Assembly (NCBI RefSeq): GCF_002374835.1
Contig: NZ_NWVD01000009.1
Coordinates: 1-64,000, forward strand
DNA from: Sphingomonas ginsenosidimutans
GTDB lineage: Bacteria > Pseudomonadota > Alphaproteobacteria > Sphingomonadales > Sphingomonadaceae
Direction of reading: 5' to 3'
Length of the DNA stretch: 64,000 nt
Part shown: positions 1 through 7,850 of the stretch, in pieces
Layout: each line of letters starts with the position of its first letter
Numbering within the stretch: the stretch's first letter is position 1
Translations under genes and position numbers: made by a program
The notes under the pieces: model-generated
The model's database searches: none
The model's input: only the letters and a program-made list of their open reading frames with translations
What the model was told of the DNA's origin: nothing

Positions 1-74
1 TCGACCGCATTACCCACCACTGCGACATCGTCGAGACCGGCAACGACAGCTGGCGATTCAAGCACCGCAGCTGA
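1..74 (+). CDS. istB: IstB-type transposition helper ATPase, C-terminal fragment
   Basis: Only the last 23 residues are visible, read from base 3 to the TGA at 72-74. They contain THHCDIVETGNDSWRF, which is very close to the conserved C-terminus of IS21 IstB proteins. IstB is the AAA+ ATPase that helps the IstA transposase in target selection. The catalytic Walker motifs lie upstream of the window. The gene is read toward the right end of the element, as expected for istA-istB order. The match is short but highly characteristic. Confidence 0.85.
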   Translation, partial: DRITHHCDIVETGNDSWRFKHRS

Positions 75-100
75 CGCGCGGGACCACCGGCAGAAGATGC

Positions 101-159
101 TTCGCGCTGGTTGCGCCTCCGGTCGGGCTACGCCCGCCCTACGCCGCAACCAGCGCGAA
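101..159. terminator. Perfect 15-bp inverted repeat downstream of istB
   Basis: Bases 101-115 (TTCGCGCTGGTTGCG) are perfectly complementary to 145-159, and the loop holds a smaller GGGC-TAC-GCCC hairpin. The structure lies 27 nt past the istB stop and before the terminal repeats of the element. It could end transcription in both directions. There is no T-run, so the terminator role is inferred from structure and position only. Confidence 0.5.
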
Positions 160-197
160 CGGCACGCCCGCCATACCCGTCACACCGCTCGACAAAC

Positions 198-248
198 GGG
201 GTCCCTTTTGGACGCCGATAGGGGGTCCTTTTTGGACGCCGATTGACA
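198..248. repeat. IS21-type terminal direct repeats and right tip
   Basis: Two 22-nt copies of GGGGTCCYTTTTGGACGCCGAT lie at 198-219 and 222-243 and are followed by the tip TGACA ending at 248. Repeated transposase-binding sites at each end are characteristic of IS21 elements. Together they fix the boundary between the element and the interrupted sigma gene. Confidence 0.8.
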
Positions 249-568
249 GCTGCGGCGATCGCAGCCGCATCCTCGATTGGCGACAGGCGCGCGTGGCGGC
301 GGAACTGGTCGACCATCTTGTAGCGCGCGATCGCGAACAGCCACGCGGTGAACGGGCGGTCCGGATCCCAGGTCGCCCGGCGGGTATGAACGGCCATCAG
401 CGTTTCCTGCACCAGATCCTCGATATCGTCGTCGCCGCCGCGCACGCGCCGGCGATAGAAGCCGCGAAGCAGGGGCACGAGCGCGCGAAGCAGCGCGGCG
501 TGCGCCCCCGCATCGCCGCTCAGGCCCGCGACCATCAGGTCCCGCAATGCCGCTTCGGTGGTCCCCAT
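249..568 (-). pseudogene. SigF-like ECF sigma factor, 3' half cut off by the IS21 element
   Basis: Starting from ATG at 568, preceded by GAGGAGG, 106 codons remain. They cover sigma region 2 (about residues 28-95), with the core-binding DDDIEDLVQETLMAVHTRR and the promoter-melting segment ending ARYKMVDQFRRHAR. Region 4, which recognises the -35 box, is missing because the IS edge is at 248. The open frame runs on into the element for about 40 residues of unrelated sequence. Length and motifs resemble the SigF group of alphaproteobacteria, normally paired with a DUF1109 (NrsF) membrane anti-sigma factor; the rest of the gene and any anti-sigma gene would lie beyond the IS. A perfect copy of the SigF-type promoter lies just upstream, consistent with past autoregulation. 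Confidence 0.85.
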
Positions 569-588
569 CCGTCCTCCTCGCCGCCTTG

Positions 589-614
589 TTCGGGCGAGCG
601 GGCCGCTTGGTTAC
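589..614 (-). promoter_or_regulatory. SigF-type promoter reading toward the interrupted sigma gene
   Basis: On the minus strand GTAACC (614-609) is followed after exactly 16 nt by CGAA (592-589), about 20 nt before the sigma-gene ATG. From memory, this matches the GTAACC-N16-CGAA consensus described for Caulobacter SigF. It suggests that the sigma factor once controlled its own transcription. Confidence 0.7.
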
Positions 615-647
615 AGATGGGCGCCCAACTTTCCCGCAGCAGCCGCT

Positions 648-673
648 GTAACCGATGCGGCTGTCGCCGCGAA
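648..673 (+). promoter_or_regulatory. SigF-type promoter reading toward the bufferin gene
   Basis: GTAACC at 648-653 and CGAA at 670-673 are separated by exactly 16 nt, the same layout as the copy on the opposite strand 34 nt away. The promoter lies about 100 nt before the bufA-like start and would drive bufA and doxX. The two -35 boxes are back to back, making this a divergent SigF control region. Confidence 0.7.
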
Positions 674-776
674 TAGCCCGGCGTGACGTGGGGCCCCGCC
701 TCCTTCCCCGTCACCGCGCGACCCGGCTTCTCTCTGCCGGGTCGCGTGACGAGGCGACCCATCGAAAGGATCCTGT

Positions 777-1052
777 ATGTACGCCACCCCCGCCGCACTT
801 GCCGCCACCATCGCCATCGCCGCCGCATCGCTCGCGGTTCCCGCCAACGCGCAGCAGAAGCCGGCGATGGAGAAATGCTATGGCGTCTCGCTCGCGGGCA
901 AGAACGACTGCGCCGCCGGCGCAGGCACGAGCTGCGCGGGCACGTCGAAGGTCGATTATCAGGGCAACGCCTGGAAGCTGGTGAAGGCCGGCACCTGCAC
1001 CGCGATCAAGACGCCCAAGGGCAAAGGTTCGCTGACCCCGATCAAGGCCTGA
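777..1052 (+). CDS. bufA1: DUF2282 / BufA1-type periplasmic bufferin precursor
   Basis: This 91-residue protein has a Sec-type signal peptide (hydrophobic stretch 8-23, likely cut after AVPANA). Four cysteines at 34, 45, 53 and 74 stand in the DUF2282 pattern KCYG, KNDC, TSCAG and KAGTC. Members of this family, called bufferins, are ribosomally made peptides that bind copper after a DUF692 enzyme (BufB) with its DUF2063 partner (BufC) modifies cysteines; they are induced by metal stress through SigF in Caulobacter. Here the SigF-type promoter is upstream and a DoxX gene follows after 58 nt, but no bufB or bufC lies between them. The peptide may therefore be unmodified, or modified by enzymes encoded elsewhere. 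AAGGAT provides the ribosome binding site. Confidence 0.85.
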   Translation: MYATPAALAATIAIAAASLAVPANAQQKPAMEKCYGVSLAGKNDCAAGAGTSCAGTSKVDYQGNAWKLVKAGTCTAIKTPKGKGSLTPIKA

Positions 1053-1110
1053 TCGGCACGGGACCGGTGCGCTGCGGCGTGCCGGTCCTCTCCTTGTTGG
1101 AGGGACGACC

Positions 1111-1557
1111 ATGCACGCCGTCAAACTCTATCGAAGCGGCTCGGCCGCCTTGCGAAGCGTGTTACCGGACGCGTTGCTGCTGCTGATCGCGCGACTGGCG
1201 ATCGCCGCCATCTTCTTCCTGTCAGGGCGAACGAAGGTCGAGGGCCTGCTGACGATTACCGACGGCACCTATGAGCTGTTCCGTAGCGAATATGCGCTGC
1301 CGATCGTGTCGCCGGAGGTCGCCGCGATCGCGGCGACAGGTGCCGAGCATCTGTTTCCGATCCTGCTGGTCCTCGGCCTCGGCACCCGATTCGCCGCGCT
1401 GGCACTGATCGGAATGACGCTGGTCATCCAGCTTTTCGTCTATCCAGACGCTTGGCCGACGCATCTGACCTGGCTGGCGATCCTTCTGCCACTCGTCGCG
1501 CACGGTGGCGGTGACTGTGCCTTGGACCGGCTGATCGTTAGGTGCGCTTTGATCTGA
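1111..1557 (+). CDS. DoxX-family integral membrane protein
   Basis: The 148-residue protein has about four hydrophobic segments (around 20-40, 64-85, 90-112 and 118-138) and the DoxX-like stretch [11 protein letters not shown] near residue 36. The segment [20 protein letters not shown] is typical of the DoxX proteins that close bufferin operons. It starts at an ATG preceded by GGAGGGACG and lies 58 nt behind the bufA-like gene, so the two are likely co-transcribed. The molecular role of DoxX in these operons is not settled; a redox or quinone-linked function has been proposed for the wider family. Confidence 0.8.
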   Translation: MHAVKLYRSGSAALRSVLPDALLLLIARLAIAAIFFLSGRTKVEGLLTITDGTYELFRSEYALPIVSPEVAAIAATGAEHLFPILLVLGLGTRFAALALIGMTLVIQLFVYPDAWPTHLTWLAILLPLVAHGGGDCALDRLIVRCALI

Positions 1558-1931
1558 CGTCGTCTGGTGATGCCTGTCAGCGATGCTTCAGGTCCGCTCG
1601 CATCAGCGTTCGCTGAGAGCGGATTCGCAAACCCCTAACGGCAACGGCTCGAAGCGCGCTCGACCGGCCGATTACGATGCAAGCGTCGCGGATGGGCCGA
1701 CAATTCCGTGCGGGGCTGGCTGCCGCGACAGGCCACGTGACTGCCGATGCTCAGCGATCTCGATCCGCGATAAGATGAACCAACGACCGGTTTCGGTGCG
1801 CCTGCCCGGGCACATGAGCGACTGGAAATGGGTCGAGGTAGCCGTGAAGCGACCAATCAGCTTGTACGAGATTCTGCGGTTTGCCGCACAGTAGCGATGT
1901 CAAAAGCTGCCAGTGGCCATGACGTTTGCCT
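1558..1931. other. Intergenic stretch, no recognisable gene
   Basis: This 374-nt stretch separates the DoxX gene from the convergently read SnoaL-like gene. A 103-codon open frame (1583-1894) lacks a convincing ribosome binding site, and its product resembles no family I know. I see no tRNA, clear terminator hairpin or repeat here. It may be decayed sequence next to the insertion-prone left end. Confidence 0.5.
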
Positions 1932-2360
1932 TCAGCCGTTGTAAGGATCGCCCCTCTTCAGGTTCGCGATCACCGTCGAGAGCGTGTTGACGCCCCAATG
2001 CTCCGCATACCTGCCTTCCTCAACCCGCACGATGTCTATCACGTCGATGTGGATAGGCCTGCCCGTCGCCTCGACGCCGAGCAGCGAGCCTTCGTGCGTG
2101 CCCGAAATCGACTTGCGGGTTGTCACCTTGTCGCCCTCGGCGATCTGGTCGTGGATCGTGACGATCAGGCCTGCGATTGCGGGGCGGAGAACGTTCGCGA
2201 AGGTGTTCCACATGCTTTCGCCATCTGCCGGCGCGCCCGGCGGTGCGGAGCGATTGACGAAATCCGGCGCCATCAGTTCTTCGAATGCGGCGCGATCACC
2301 ACGCTCGATCACGTCTTCATTGAAGCGGCGGACCACCGCTTTGACATCATGTATCGACAT
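1932..2360 (-). CDS. SnoaL-like ester cyclase / NTF2-fold protein
   Basis: The 142-residue protein has the layout of the SnoaL-like polyketide-cyclase family: an N-terminal helix (VKAVVRRFNEDVIERGD), the strand-helix segment FEELMAPDFVNRSAPPG, a central TIHDQIAEGDKVTTRKSISG, and a C-terminal IVRVEEGRYAEHWGVNT. Small cone-shaped proteins of this kind usually bind or isomerise small organic substrates; the substrate cannot be read from sequence. It starts at ATG with GGAG five bases upstream and follows the TetR gene by 62 nt on the same strand, so the regulator and this protein may form one unit. Confidence 0.75.
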   Translation of the reverse strand: MSIHDVKAVVRRFNEDVIERGDRAAFEELMAPDFVNRSAPPGAPADGESMWNTFANVLRPAIAGLIVTIHDQIAEGDKVTTRKSISGTHEGSLLGVEATGRPIHIDVIDIVRVEEGRYAEHWGVNTLSTVIANLKRGDPYNG

Positions 2361-2422
2361 ACCGACTCCTCACAACCTGACGAGCGATCCGGCGTACCGT
2401 CTGCGCCCGGCATTCGAAGCAC

Positions 2423-3061
2423 TCAGCTCTGAGCGGGACGCAAGTCGACGAGCTCCTCCACCGTTCCGCTCGGTGCCGCACGCTCGAGGATATTGGTCAG
2501 AAGATCGACCGCATCGCGGATCTGTTCGGGCTTTTCAACGAACTCGCGTCCCAGCGAGAGACCCCGCATCGCCCAGACGACGAGACGGATCGCGGTCGTA
2601 TCGTGCGTTGTCGCGCCCAATCGATCGAGGAAGGCCGTCGCCGCCAGCTGCTCGATCGCGGACTGCACCGGCTTGATCAGGGCGGCGAGTTCGGGATCGC
2701 TGCGAGAGGCCACGAAGATCTCCAGCACGGCGACGCCAGAGGGGCGCGAAAGAACTTCCCAAGAAATGCGTGGCCAGTCGGACACGCGCGAGCCGCTGCC
2801 CCATTCCTGTTGAAGCTCGCGATAAGCGACGACCTCCTGCTCGAACACCCAGCGCACGACCTCGGCGATGAACGCGGCGCGCGTCGCGAAGTGGTGCGTG
2901 ATCGCGCCGCGGCTGACCCCCGCTTCGTCGGCGATCTCGGCGTTGCTCGCCCGCGTGTACCCCAGCCGGCTGATCGCGCGCACCGCGGCCCCGAACAGGG
3001 CCGTACGTGTCTCCGCGGTGCGCTGTTCCTGGGTCCGTCGCGGCGTTTTGGTGGCGCCCAT
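2423..3061 (-). CDS. TetR/AcrR-family transcriptional regulator
   Basis: The 212-residue protein carries a TetR helix-turn-helix at about residues 39-58 (SNAEIADEAGVSRGAITHHF), followed by a helical ligand-binding domain without recognisable ligand residues. The start chosen is the ATG at 3061, preceded by AGGAG; the frame stays open further upstream, but that part overlaps the receptor gene and has no family similarity. It lies 65 nt downstream of the TonB-dependent receptor on the same strand and upstream of the SnoaL-like gene. It may repress the receptor and the divergent glycosidase genes, but no operator is proven. Confidence 0.88.
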   Translation of the reverse strand: MGATKTPRRTQEQRTAETRTALFGAAVRAISRLGYTRASNAEIADEAGVSRGAITHHFATRAAFIAEVVRWVFEQEVVAYRELQQEWGSGSRVSDWPRISWEVLSRPSGVAVLEIFVASRSDPELAALIKPVQSAIEQLAATAFLDRLGATTHDTTAIRLVVWAMRGLSLGREFVEKPEQIRDAVDLLTNILERAAPSGTVEELVDLRPAQS

Positions 3062-3126
3062 CTTTGCTCCTGGCGTCCTGATGGCGGATCGGCCGCCCCC
3101 AGACAAGCCAGAAGCCACCGCGCGCG

Positions 3127-5481
3127 TCAGAAGCGCCACTCGAAGGCGCCGCCGATGCGACGAAAGGCGTTGTCGGGCAATGTCTGGACGTATTGACCGA
3201 CCGAGAAGTTGCCTGGGAAGATGGCGGCGGCGTAACGCTTGTCGAAGAGGTTGCGCACGAAGATGCTGACGCGCGCGTGATCGCCGATGTCGCCGATCCC
3301 GACCGTCGCGTTGACCAGCGAATAGCCCTCCTGGATCGTGCTGGGATCGTTGATCGCGTAGTAGAAGCGGCTGCGATAGCGCCAGTCGGCGTTGACGAAG
3401 ACCTTCAGGTCGCCACCGATCGGCTGGTCGACGTTCGCGGCGAGGCTGGTCGTCCACTTCGACGCGCCGACGAGCGGCCAGCCCGCGGCGTTGAAGCTGG
3501 GGCCGGGAAGGGAACAGCCCTGCGCCGCGGTCTGCCCGAAATAGCAGGCGACGTTATAGTCGCCATACTCGGTGTCGAGATAGGTGATGCCGCCGGACAG
3601 GCTGAAGCCGCGCGCCGGACGGACGACCGCCTCCGCCTCGACGCCGCGCGTCTTCAATGTGCTCGCGTTGCCGGTGCGGAAGCTGCCCAGGCCGCCATTG
3701 AGCGTGGGATCGAATACCTGTGCCTGGAAGTCGCGGAAATCATTGATAAAGCCGGCGATGTTCAGGCTGACGCGGCGATCGGCGAGGTCGAGCTTGGCAC
3801 CGATCTCATAGGCGTCGACCGTCTCCGGATCGACCGCGAAGGCGATTCCGGCAGCCGAGCTGACCGCAGGGCCCTTATACCCGCGCGTATAGGTCGCGTA
3901 GAGGTTGGCGGTCGGGGCGAGCGCATATTCGATCCCGGCGCGGGCGGAAAAGCCGTCGGCGTCGCGGTTGGCGACCAGCGGCGATGCCAACGTCCCGATA
4001 CAGCGCTGGCCCCCGCTCGACAGGAAGGTGACGAGGTTGCACACCCCCGGCTTTGCGGTGACCGTGGTGGTCGAATCGATCTCGTCGCGCGTGTACCGGC
4101 CACCGGCGATCAGGCGCAGCGACGAGGTCAGGTTGAAGGTAAGCTGCGCGAAGCCGGCGTAGCTCTTGGTGCCATAGTCGAAGTTCGACTGGCCGTTGAT
4201 CGGCGAGAGGCGGAGGGCGGCGGAGGCGGGGAATACGCCGAACGTTCCCGCCTGCAGGATCTGCGCATCGATATGCTGGCGGAAGAAGTAGAGCCCGGCG
4301 GTGTAGTCGAGGAAGCCGCTGCCGTTGTTTGAGACGCGCAACTCCTGCGACAGCTGATAGGATTGCGAAGCGGCGATGTTGGTGTCGAAGAAGGCGACCG
4401 GGGTCTGATCGACGTCGTTGTTGGCGCGCGCGTTGAGGTCGCGATAGGCGGTGACCGAGGTGACCGTCAGCGGTCCGGCGTCGTAGCTGGCCGACAATTG
4501 CGCGCCGAGGCTGCGTTCGTCACGCCGCACGTCGGTACTGCCGATCGCAGTCCTGTTGTTGGTCGGCGAGGCGACGACGCCCAGCGCGGTGTTGCGCAGG
4601 ACGACGAAATCGGGCGGCGCGAAGGGACGGAAGGCGGCGGGGATTGGCGTCGGATCGTTGCCGCCGAACTTGCGGATGGTCGAATAGGCCTCGACGCCGG
4701 AATTGTTCTGATAATCGACGATGGCGTAGAGCGAGAGCCGGTCGGTCGGTTCCCACAGCAGCTTGGCGCTGCCGAAATAGCGTCGCACCGGGTCGAGGCG
4801 TCCGGGACCGACCAACTGGGTCGACGTCTTCTGATATTGATAGCCGCCGCTGATGCGCATCGCCGCGTTCATGCCAAGCGGAAGATTGACGACCGCCTGC
4901 GCCTGCACCTGGTCCCGGCTACCCGCCTGGACGCGCCCGCTGCTGCCGAACGCGCCCAATTCCGGCTTGGCGGTGGCGATGGAGATCAGGCCGGCGGTGG
5001 TGTTCTTGCCGAACAACAGGCCCTGCGGCCCACGCAGCACCTCGACGCGCTCGACGTCCGCGAGCGAATTCAGCGGTACGTAGCGGGGCAGGGTGATGTT
5101 GACGTCGTCGACCGCGATGCCGACCGCCGACTCGATGCCATAGTCGAAGGAATTGGTCCCGACGCCGCGGATCGCAAAGTTGGGCACGCCGGGCGTGGCC
5201 GTGAAATTGAGGCTGGGCGCGCGTTGCGTGATGTCGGCGAGCTGGGTGGCGCCGGTCTCGCGGATCGATTGCCCGTTCACCACGGTGATAGCGATGGGCA
5301 CGTCGCGCAGATATTCGGTGCGGCGCTGCGCCGTGACCACGATGTCACCGTCCGGCGCGGAGCCGGTATCGGCGGGCATCGCTTCGCTATCCGCTGTGGA
5401 AGAGGGCGTTGTCGTCTGCGCATGGGCGGTGCTCGCCAACGCCAGCAAACTCGAGCCGAAGAACGCTGCCACTGCCCGCAT
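3127..5481 (-). CDS. TonB-dependent outer-membrane receptor
   Basis: The 784-residue protein has a signal peptide (residues 1-21, cut after AHA), a TonB box DIVVTAQ at 46-52, a plug domain with TGATQLADITQRAPSLNF and the conserved VEVLRGPQGLLFGKNTTAG, and a long beta-barrel ending in a C-terminal phenylalanine (EWRF). Such receptors import scarce substrates across the outer membrane using TonB energy. The start at 5481 is preferred over an upstream codon because the signal peptide begins there. Its divergent neighbour is a GH3 glycosidase, and exported esterases follow. Import of a plant-type glycoside or phenolic conjugate is therefore more likely than siderophore uptake, but this is inferred from context. 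Confidence 0.93.
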   Translation of the reverse strand: MRAVAAFFGSSLLALASTAHAQTTTPSSTADSEAMPADTGSAPDGDIVVTAQRRTEYLRDVPIAITVVNGQSIRETGATQLADITQRAPSLNFTATPGVPNFAIRGVGTNSFDYGIESAVGIAVDDVNITLPRYVPLNSLADVERVEVLRGPQGLLFGKNTTAGLISIATAKPELGAFGSSGRVQAGSRDQVQAQAVVNLPLGMNAAMRISGGYQYQKTSTQLVGPGRLDPVRRYFGSAKLLWEPTDRLSLYAIVDYQNNSGVEAYSTIRKFGGNDPTPIPAAFRPFAPPDFVVLRNTALGVVASPTNNRTAIGSTDVRRDERSLGAQLSASYDAGPLTVTSVTAYRDLNARANNDVDQTPVAFFDTNIAASQSYQLSQELRVSNNGSGFLDYTAGLYFFRQHIDAQILQAGTFGVFPASAALRLSPINGQSNFDYGTKSYAGFAQLTFNLTSSLRLIAGGRYTRDEIDSTTTVTAKPGVCNLVTFLSSGGQRCIGTLASPLVANRDADGFSARAGIEYALAPTANLYATYTRGYKGPAVSSAAGIAFAVDPETVDAYEIGAKLDLADRRVSLNIAGFINDFRDFQAQVFDPTLNGGLGSFRTGNASTLKTRGVEAEAVVRPARGFSLSGGITYLDTEYGDYNVACYFGQTAAQGCSLPGPSFNAAGWPLVGASKWTTSLAANVDQPIGGDLKVFVNADWRYRSRFYYAINDPSTIQEGYSLVNATVGIGDIGDHARVSIFVRNLFDKRYAAAIFPGNFSVGQYVQTLPDNAFRRIGGAFEWRF

Positions 5482-5518
5482 GATCGTCAATCCCCTCTCC
5501 GTCGCGCGGTCCCTGCCG

Positions 5519-5558
5519 CTTGACAACAAGCATCGTCTGTAGAAAACATACTGTCAAG
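5519..5558. promoter_or_regulatory. Divergent promoter region with inverted CTTGACA / TGTCAAG
   Basis: CTTGACA (5519-5525) and its exact inverse TGTCAAG (5552-5558) flank a 26-nt AT-richer core. Each copy reads as a consensus -35 box (TTGACA) pointing into the core, one for each of the divergent genes (receptor to the left, GH3 enzyme to the right). The -10 boxes are poor (AAACAT and GATGCT at 17-18 nt spacing). The same dyad could serve as an operator for the nearby TetR protein. Confidence 0.45.
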
Positions 5559-5592
5559 CACGCACGTAAAAAGTATGCAGCCGGGAGGGGTG

Positions 5593-7827
5593 ATGCCGCG
5601 AGGGGACTTGGGATCGATATTGCTGGCGGGCGGCCTTGCGCTGTGCGCGGGCGCGGCGGTCGCGCAGCAGCGGCCAGCGACGCCGTTGCGCGCAGGCGCC
5701 GGTGATGCCGCCTCGGCCGACGTCAGGGCCGACGAGATCGAGCGTCGCATGCGCCCGGAGGAGCGGACGGTGCTAACCCACGGACTGTGGGCGATCCCGC
5801 TCATCCCCAAGATTCGCATCCCGTCGGACGCCGTGCTGGGTGCGGGCTATATCGCAGGCATCCCGCGGCTCGGAGTTCCTGCGCTGCGCGAAACGGATGC
5901 CAGCCTCGGCGTCTCCTATATCGCCAATCTGCGGAACGACGGCGCGACCGCGATGCCGTCCGCGACGGCGATGGGATCAACCTGGAATCTCGATCTGATC
6001 CGCCGCGGTGGCGCGCTTATTGCCAGCGAGGCGCGCGCCAAGGGGTTTAACGTCTTGCTTGGCGGCGGGATCAACCTGATGCGCGACCCCCGCAACGGCC
6101 GCACCTTCGAATATTTCGGCGAGGACCCGCTGCATTCCGGGCTGCTCGGGGGTGCGGCGATCGAAGGCACCCAGTCGCAGCACGTCATGTCGACGGTGAA
6201 GCATTTCGCGCTCAACGCGCAGGAGACCGGACGGCACGCGGTGGATGGGCGGATCGCCGACGATGCGTTCCGCATGAGCGACCTGCTCGCGTTCGAACTG
6301 GCGATTGAGCGGGGCCAGCCCGGATCGGTCATGTGCGCCTACAATCGGGTCAACGGCGCGCCCGCCTGCGGCAGCGACTATCTGCTCAATCGCGTGCTCA
6401 AGGCCGATTGGCGATACTCCGGTTTCGTCATGTCGGACTGGGGCGCGGTCGACGCGGTCGAATTCGCATTGGCGGGCCTGGACCAACAATCGGGCGCACA
6501 GATCGACAAGCAGATCTTCTTCGCCAAGCCGCTGGCCGACGCCGCCGCGCGCGACCCTGCTTACGCTACGCGGCTGGCGGACATGAATCGGCGCATTCTG
6601 CGCTCGATCTTTGCGGTCGGGCTTGATGCATACCCCCCGGTCAAGGCGCCGATCGATTTCGCCGTCAACGGGGCGGTTGCGCGCGCTGTCGCGGACCAAG
6701 GCATCGTGCTGCTGCGCAATCGCGGCGGCTTGTTGCCACTGTCGAAGGACGTGCGCTCGATCGTGGTGATCGGCGGCTATGCCGACGCTGGCGTTCTGTC
6801 CGGCGGCGGCTCGACCCAGGTCCAACCGGAGGGCGGACCGTCGGTGTCGCTGCCGATGGGCGGCGAAGGCCTGCTCGCCAAGTACAACAACCAAACCTAT
6901 CACGGCACCGCGCCGCTGGCCGCGATCCGGGCGCTGGCGCCGAAAGCGAAGGTCACGTTCGTCGATGGCCGCTACCCTGCCGAGGCGGCGGCGCAGGCGA
7001 AGGCGGCCGACGTCGCCATCGTATTCGCGACGCAATGGATGGCCGAAGGGTCGGATGTCCCCGACCTGTCGCTGCCCGGTGGCCAGGATACGCTGATCGC
7101 GGCGGTCGCCGCCGCCAACCCGAAGTCCATCGTCGTGCTTGAGACGGGCGGGCCGGTCCTGATGCCATGGCTCGACCGCACCGGCGCCGTGCTGGAAGCG
7201 TGGTACGGCGGTGTTCGCGGCGGCGATGCGATCGCGGCGACGCTGTTCGGCGACGTCAATCCGTCCGGCCGGCTGCCGGTCACCTTTCCGGCTGCGGTCG
7301 ACCAATTGCCGCGCCCCGCGCTGCCCTATGCCGGCATGATCGACCGCGAATTTGCTGCCGGTCTGGCGGCGGGCAAGAGCTACCCGATCGACTATGACAT
7401 CGAGGGCGCCGACGTCGGCTATCGCTGGTTCGCGCGCAAGTCGCTGACGCCCTTGTTCCCTTTCGGCTTCGGCCTCAGCTATACCCGCTTCGATCACGGC
7501 CCGGTCAGGATCGCAGGCGGCGCACAGCCGCGCGCCAGCGTGACGGTCCGCAACGCCGGTGCGCGCGCCGGCAGCGAGGTAGTGCAGCTCTACCTTGTCT
7601 CGACGCCGGCCGGCGCGACGCGCCGGCTCGCGGGCTTCGCCAAGCTGGCGGTCGAGCCCGGCGCGACGGCAACGGCGACGATCCCGATCGAGCCCCGCGT
7701 CGTGGCACAGAGCAGGGATGGACGCTGGACCATGCCTGCCGGGCGCTATGGCTTCGCCCTCGGTCGGTCGGCAACAGATCTGGGACCAACCGTCACCATC
7801 ACCTTGCCGGCGCGGCAATGGCGCTGA
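5593..7827 (+). CDS. Glycoside hydrolase family 3 beta-glucosidase-like enzyme
   Basis: The 744-residue exported enzyme begins with a signal peptide (GSILLAGGLALCAGAAVAQQ) and shows GH3 order: an N-terminal barrel, an alpha/beta sandwich and a C-terminal fibronectin-III-like domain (RASVTVRNAGARAGSEVVQLY). The nucleophile is the Asp of VMSDWGAVD, about residue 282. KHFALNAQE and the family hallmark GFGLSYTRF are also present. It would release glucose or a similar sugar from glucosides in the periplasm. The ATG at 5593 is preferred because GGGAGGGG lies just before it. The downstream esterase is probably co-transcribed. The exact linkage and aglycone cannot be predicted. Confidence 0.92.
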   Translation: MPRGDLGSILLAGGLALCAGAAVAQQRPATPLRAGAGDAASADVRADEIERRMRPEERTVLTHGLWAIPLIPKIRIPSDAVLGAGYIAGIPRLGVPALRETDASLGVSYIANLRNDGATAMPSATAMGSTWNLDLIRRGGALIASEARAKGFNVLLGGGINLMRDPRNGRTFEYFGEDPLHSGLLGGAAIEGTQSQHVMSTVKHFALNAQETGRHAVDGRIADDAFRMSDLLAFELAIERGQPGSVMCAYNRVNGAPACGSDYLLNRVLKADWRYSGFVMSDWGAVDAVEFALAGLDQQSGAQIDKQIFFAKPLADAAARDPAYATRLADMNRRILRSIFAVGLDAYPPVKAPIDFAVNGAVARAVADQGIVLLRNRGGLLPLSKDVRSIVVIGGYADAGVLSGGGSTQVQPEGGPSVSLPMGGEGLLAKYNNQTYHGTAPLAAIRALAPKAKVTFVDGRYPAEAAAQAKAADVAIVFATQWMAEGSDVPDLSLPGGQDTLIAAVAAANPKSIVVLETGGPVLMPWLDRTGAVLEAWYGGVRGGDAIAATLFGDVNPSGRLPVTFPAAVDQLPRPALPYAGMIDREFAAGLAAGKSYPIDYDIEGADVGYRWFARKSLTPLFPFGFGLSYTRFDHGPVRIAGGAQPRASVTVRNAGARAGSEVVQLYLVSTPAGATRRLAGFAKLAVEPGATATATIPIEPRVVAQSRDGRWTMPAGRYGFALGRSATDLGPTVTITLPARQWR

Positions 7828-7850
7828 ACCCAGGAAAAAGGGCGTTCCCG

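Larger units (their letters stand above)
1..248 (+). mobile_element. Right end of an IS21-family insertion sequence (left part outside window)
   Basis: The stretch contains the last codons of an IstB helper gene, a strong hairpin and two near-identical 22-nt direct repeats at 198-219 and 222-243, which differ at one base and have a 24-nt period. It ends in TGACA (5'-TGTCA on the other strand). Multiple terminal repeats and TG...CA tips are typical of IS21-family ends. At 249 the sequence changes abruptly to a sigma-factor gene read on the opposite strand. The istA gene, the left end and the target duplication lie outside the window, so the exact family member is unknown. Confidence 0.85.

Noticed and set aside
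128..248. Reading the sigma factor as an intact 146-residue protein
   Set aside because: Codons past 249 come from the IS21 terminal repeats (RRPKRTPYRRPKGTPF), and region 4 is missing.
1583..1894. A 103-codon open frame as a gene
   Set aside because: No convincing ribosome site, no family resemblance, and a composition typical of non-coding frames.
2423..3457. A longer 344-residue form of the TetR protein
   Set aside because: The extra N-terminal 132 residues overlap the receptor gene, are Arg-rich without structure, and the ATG at 3061 has the ribosome site.
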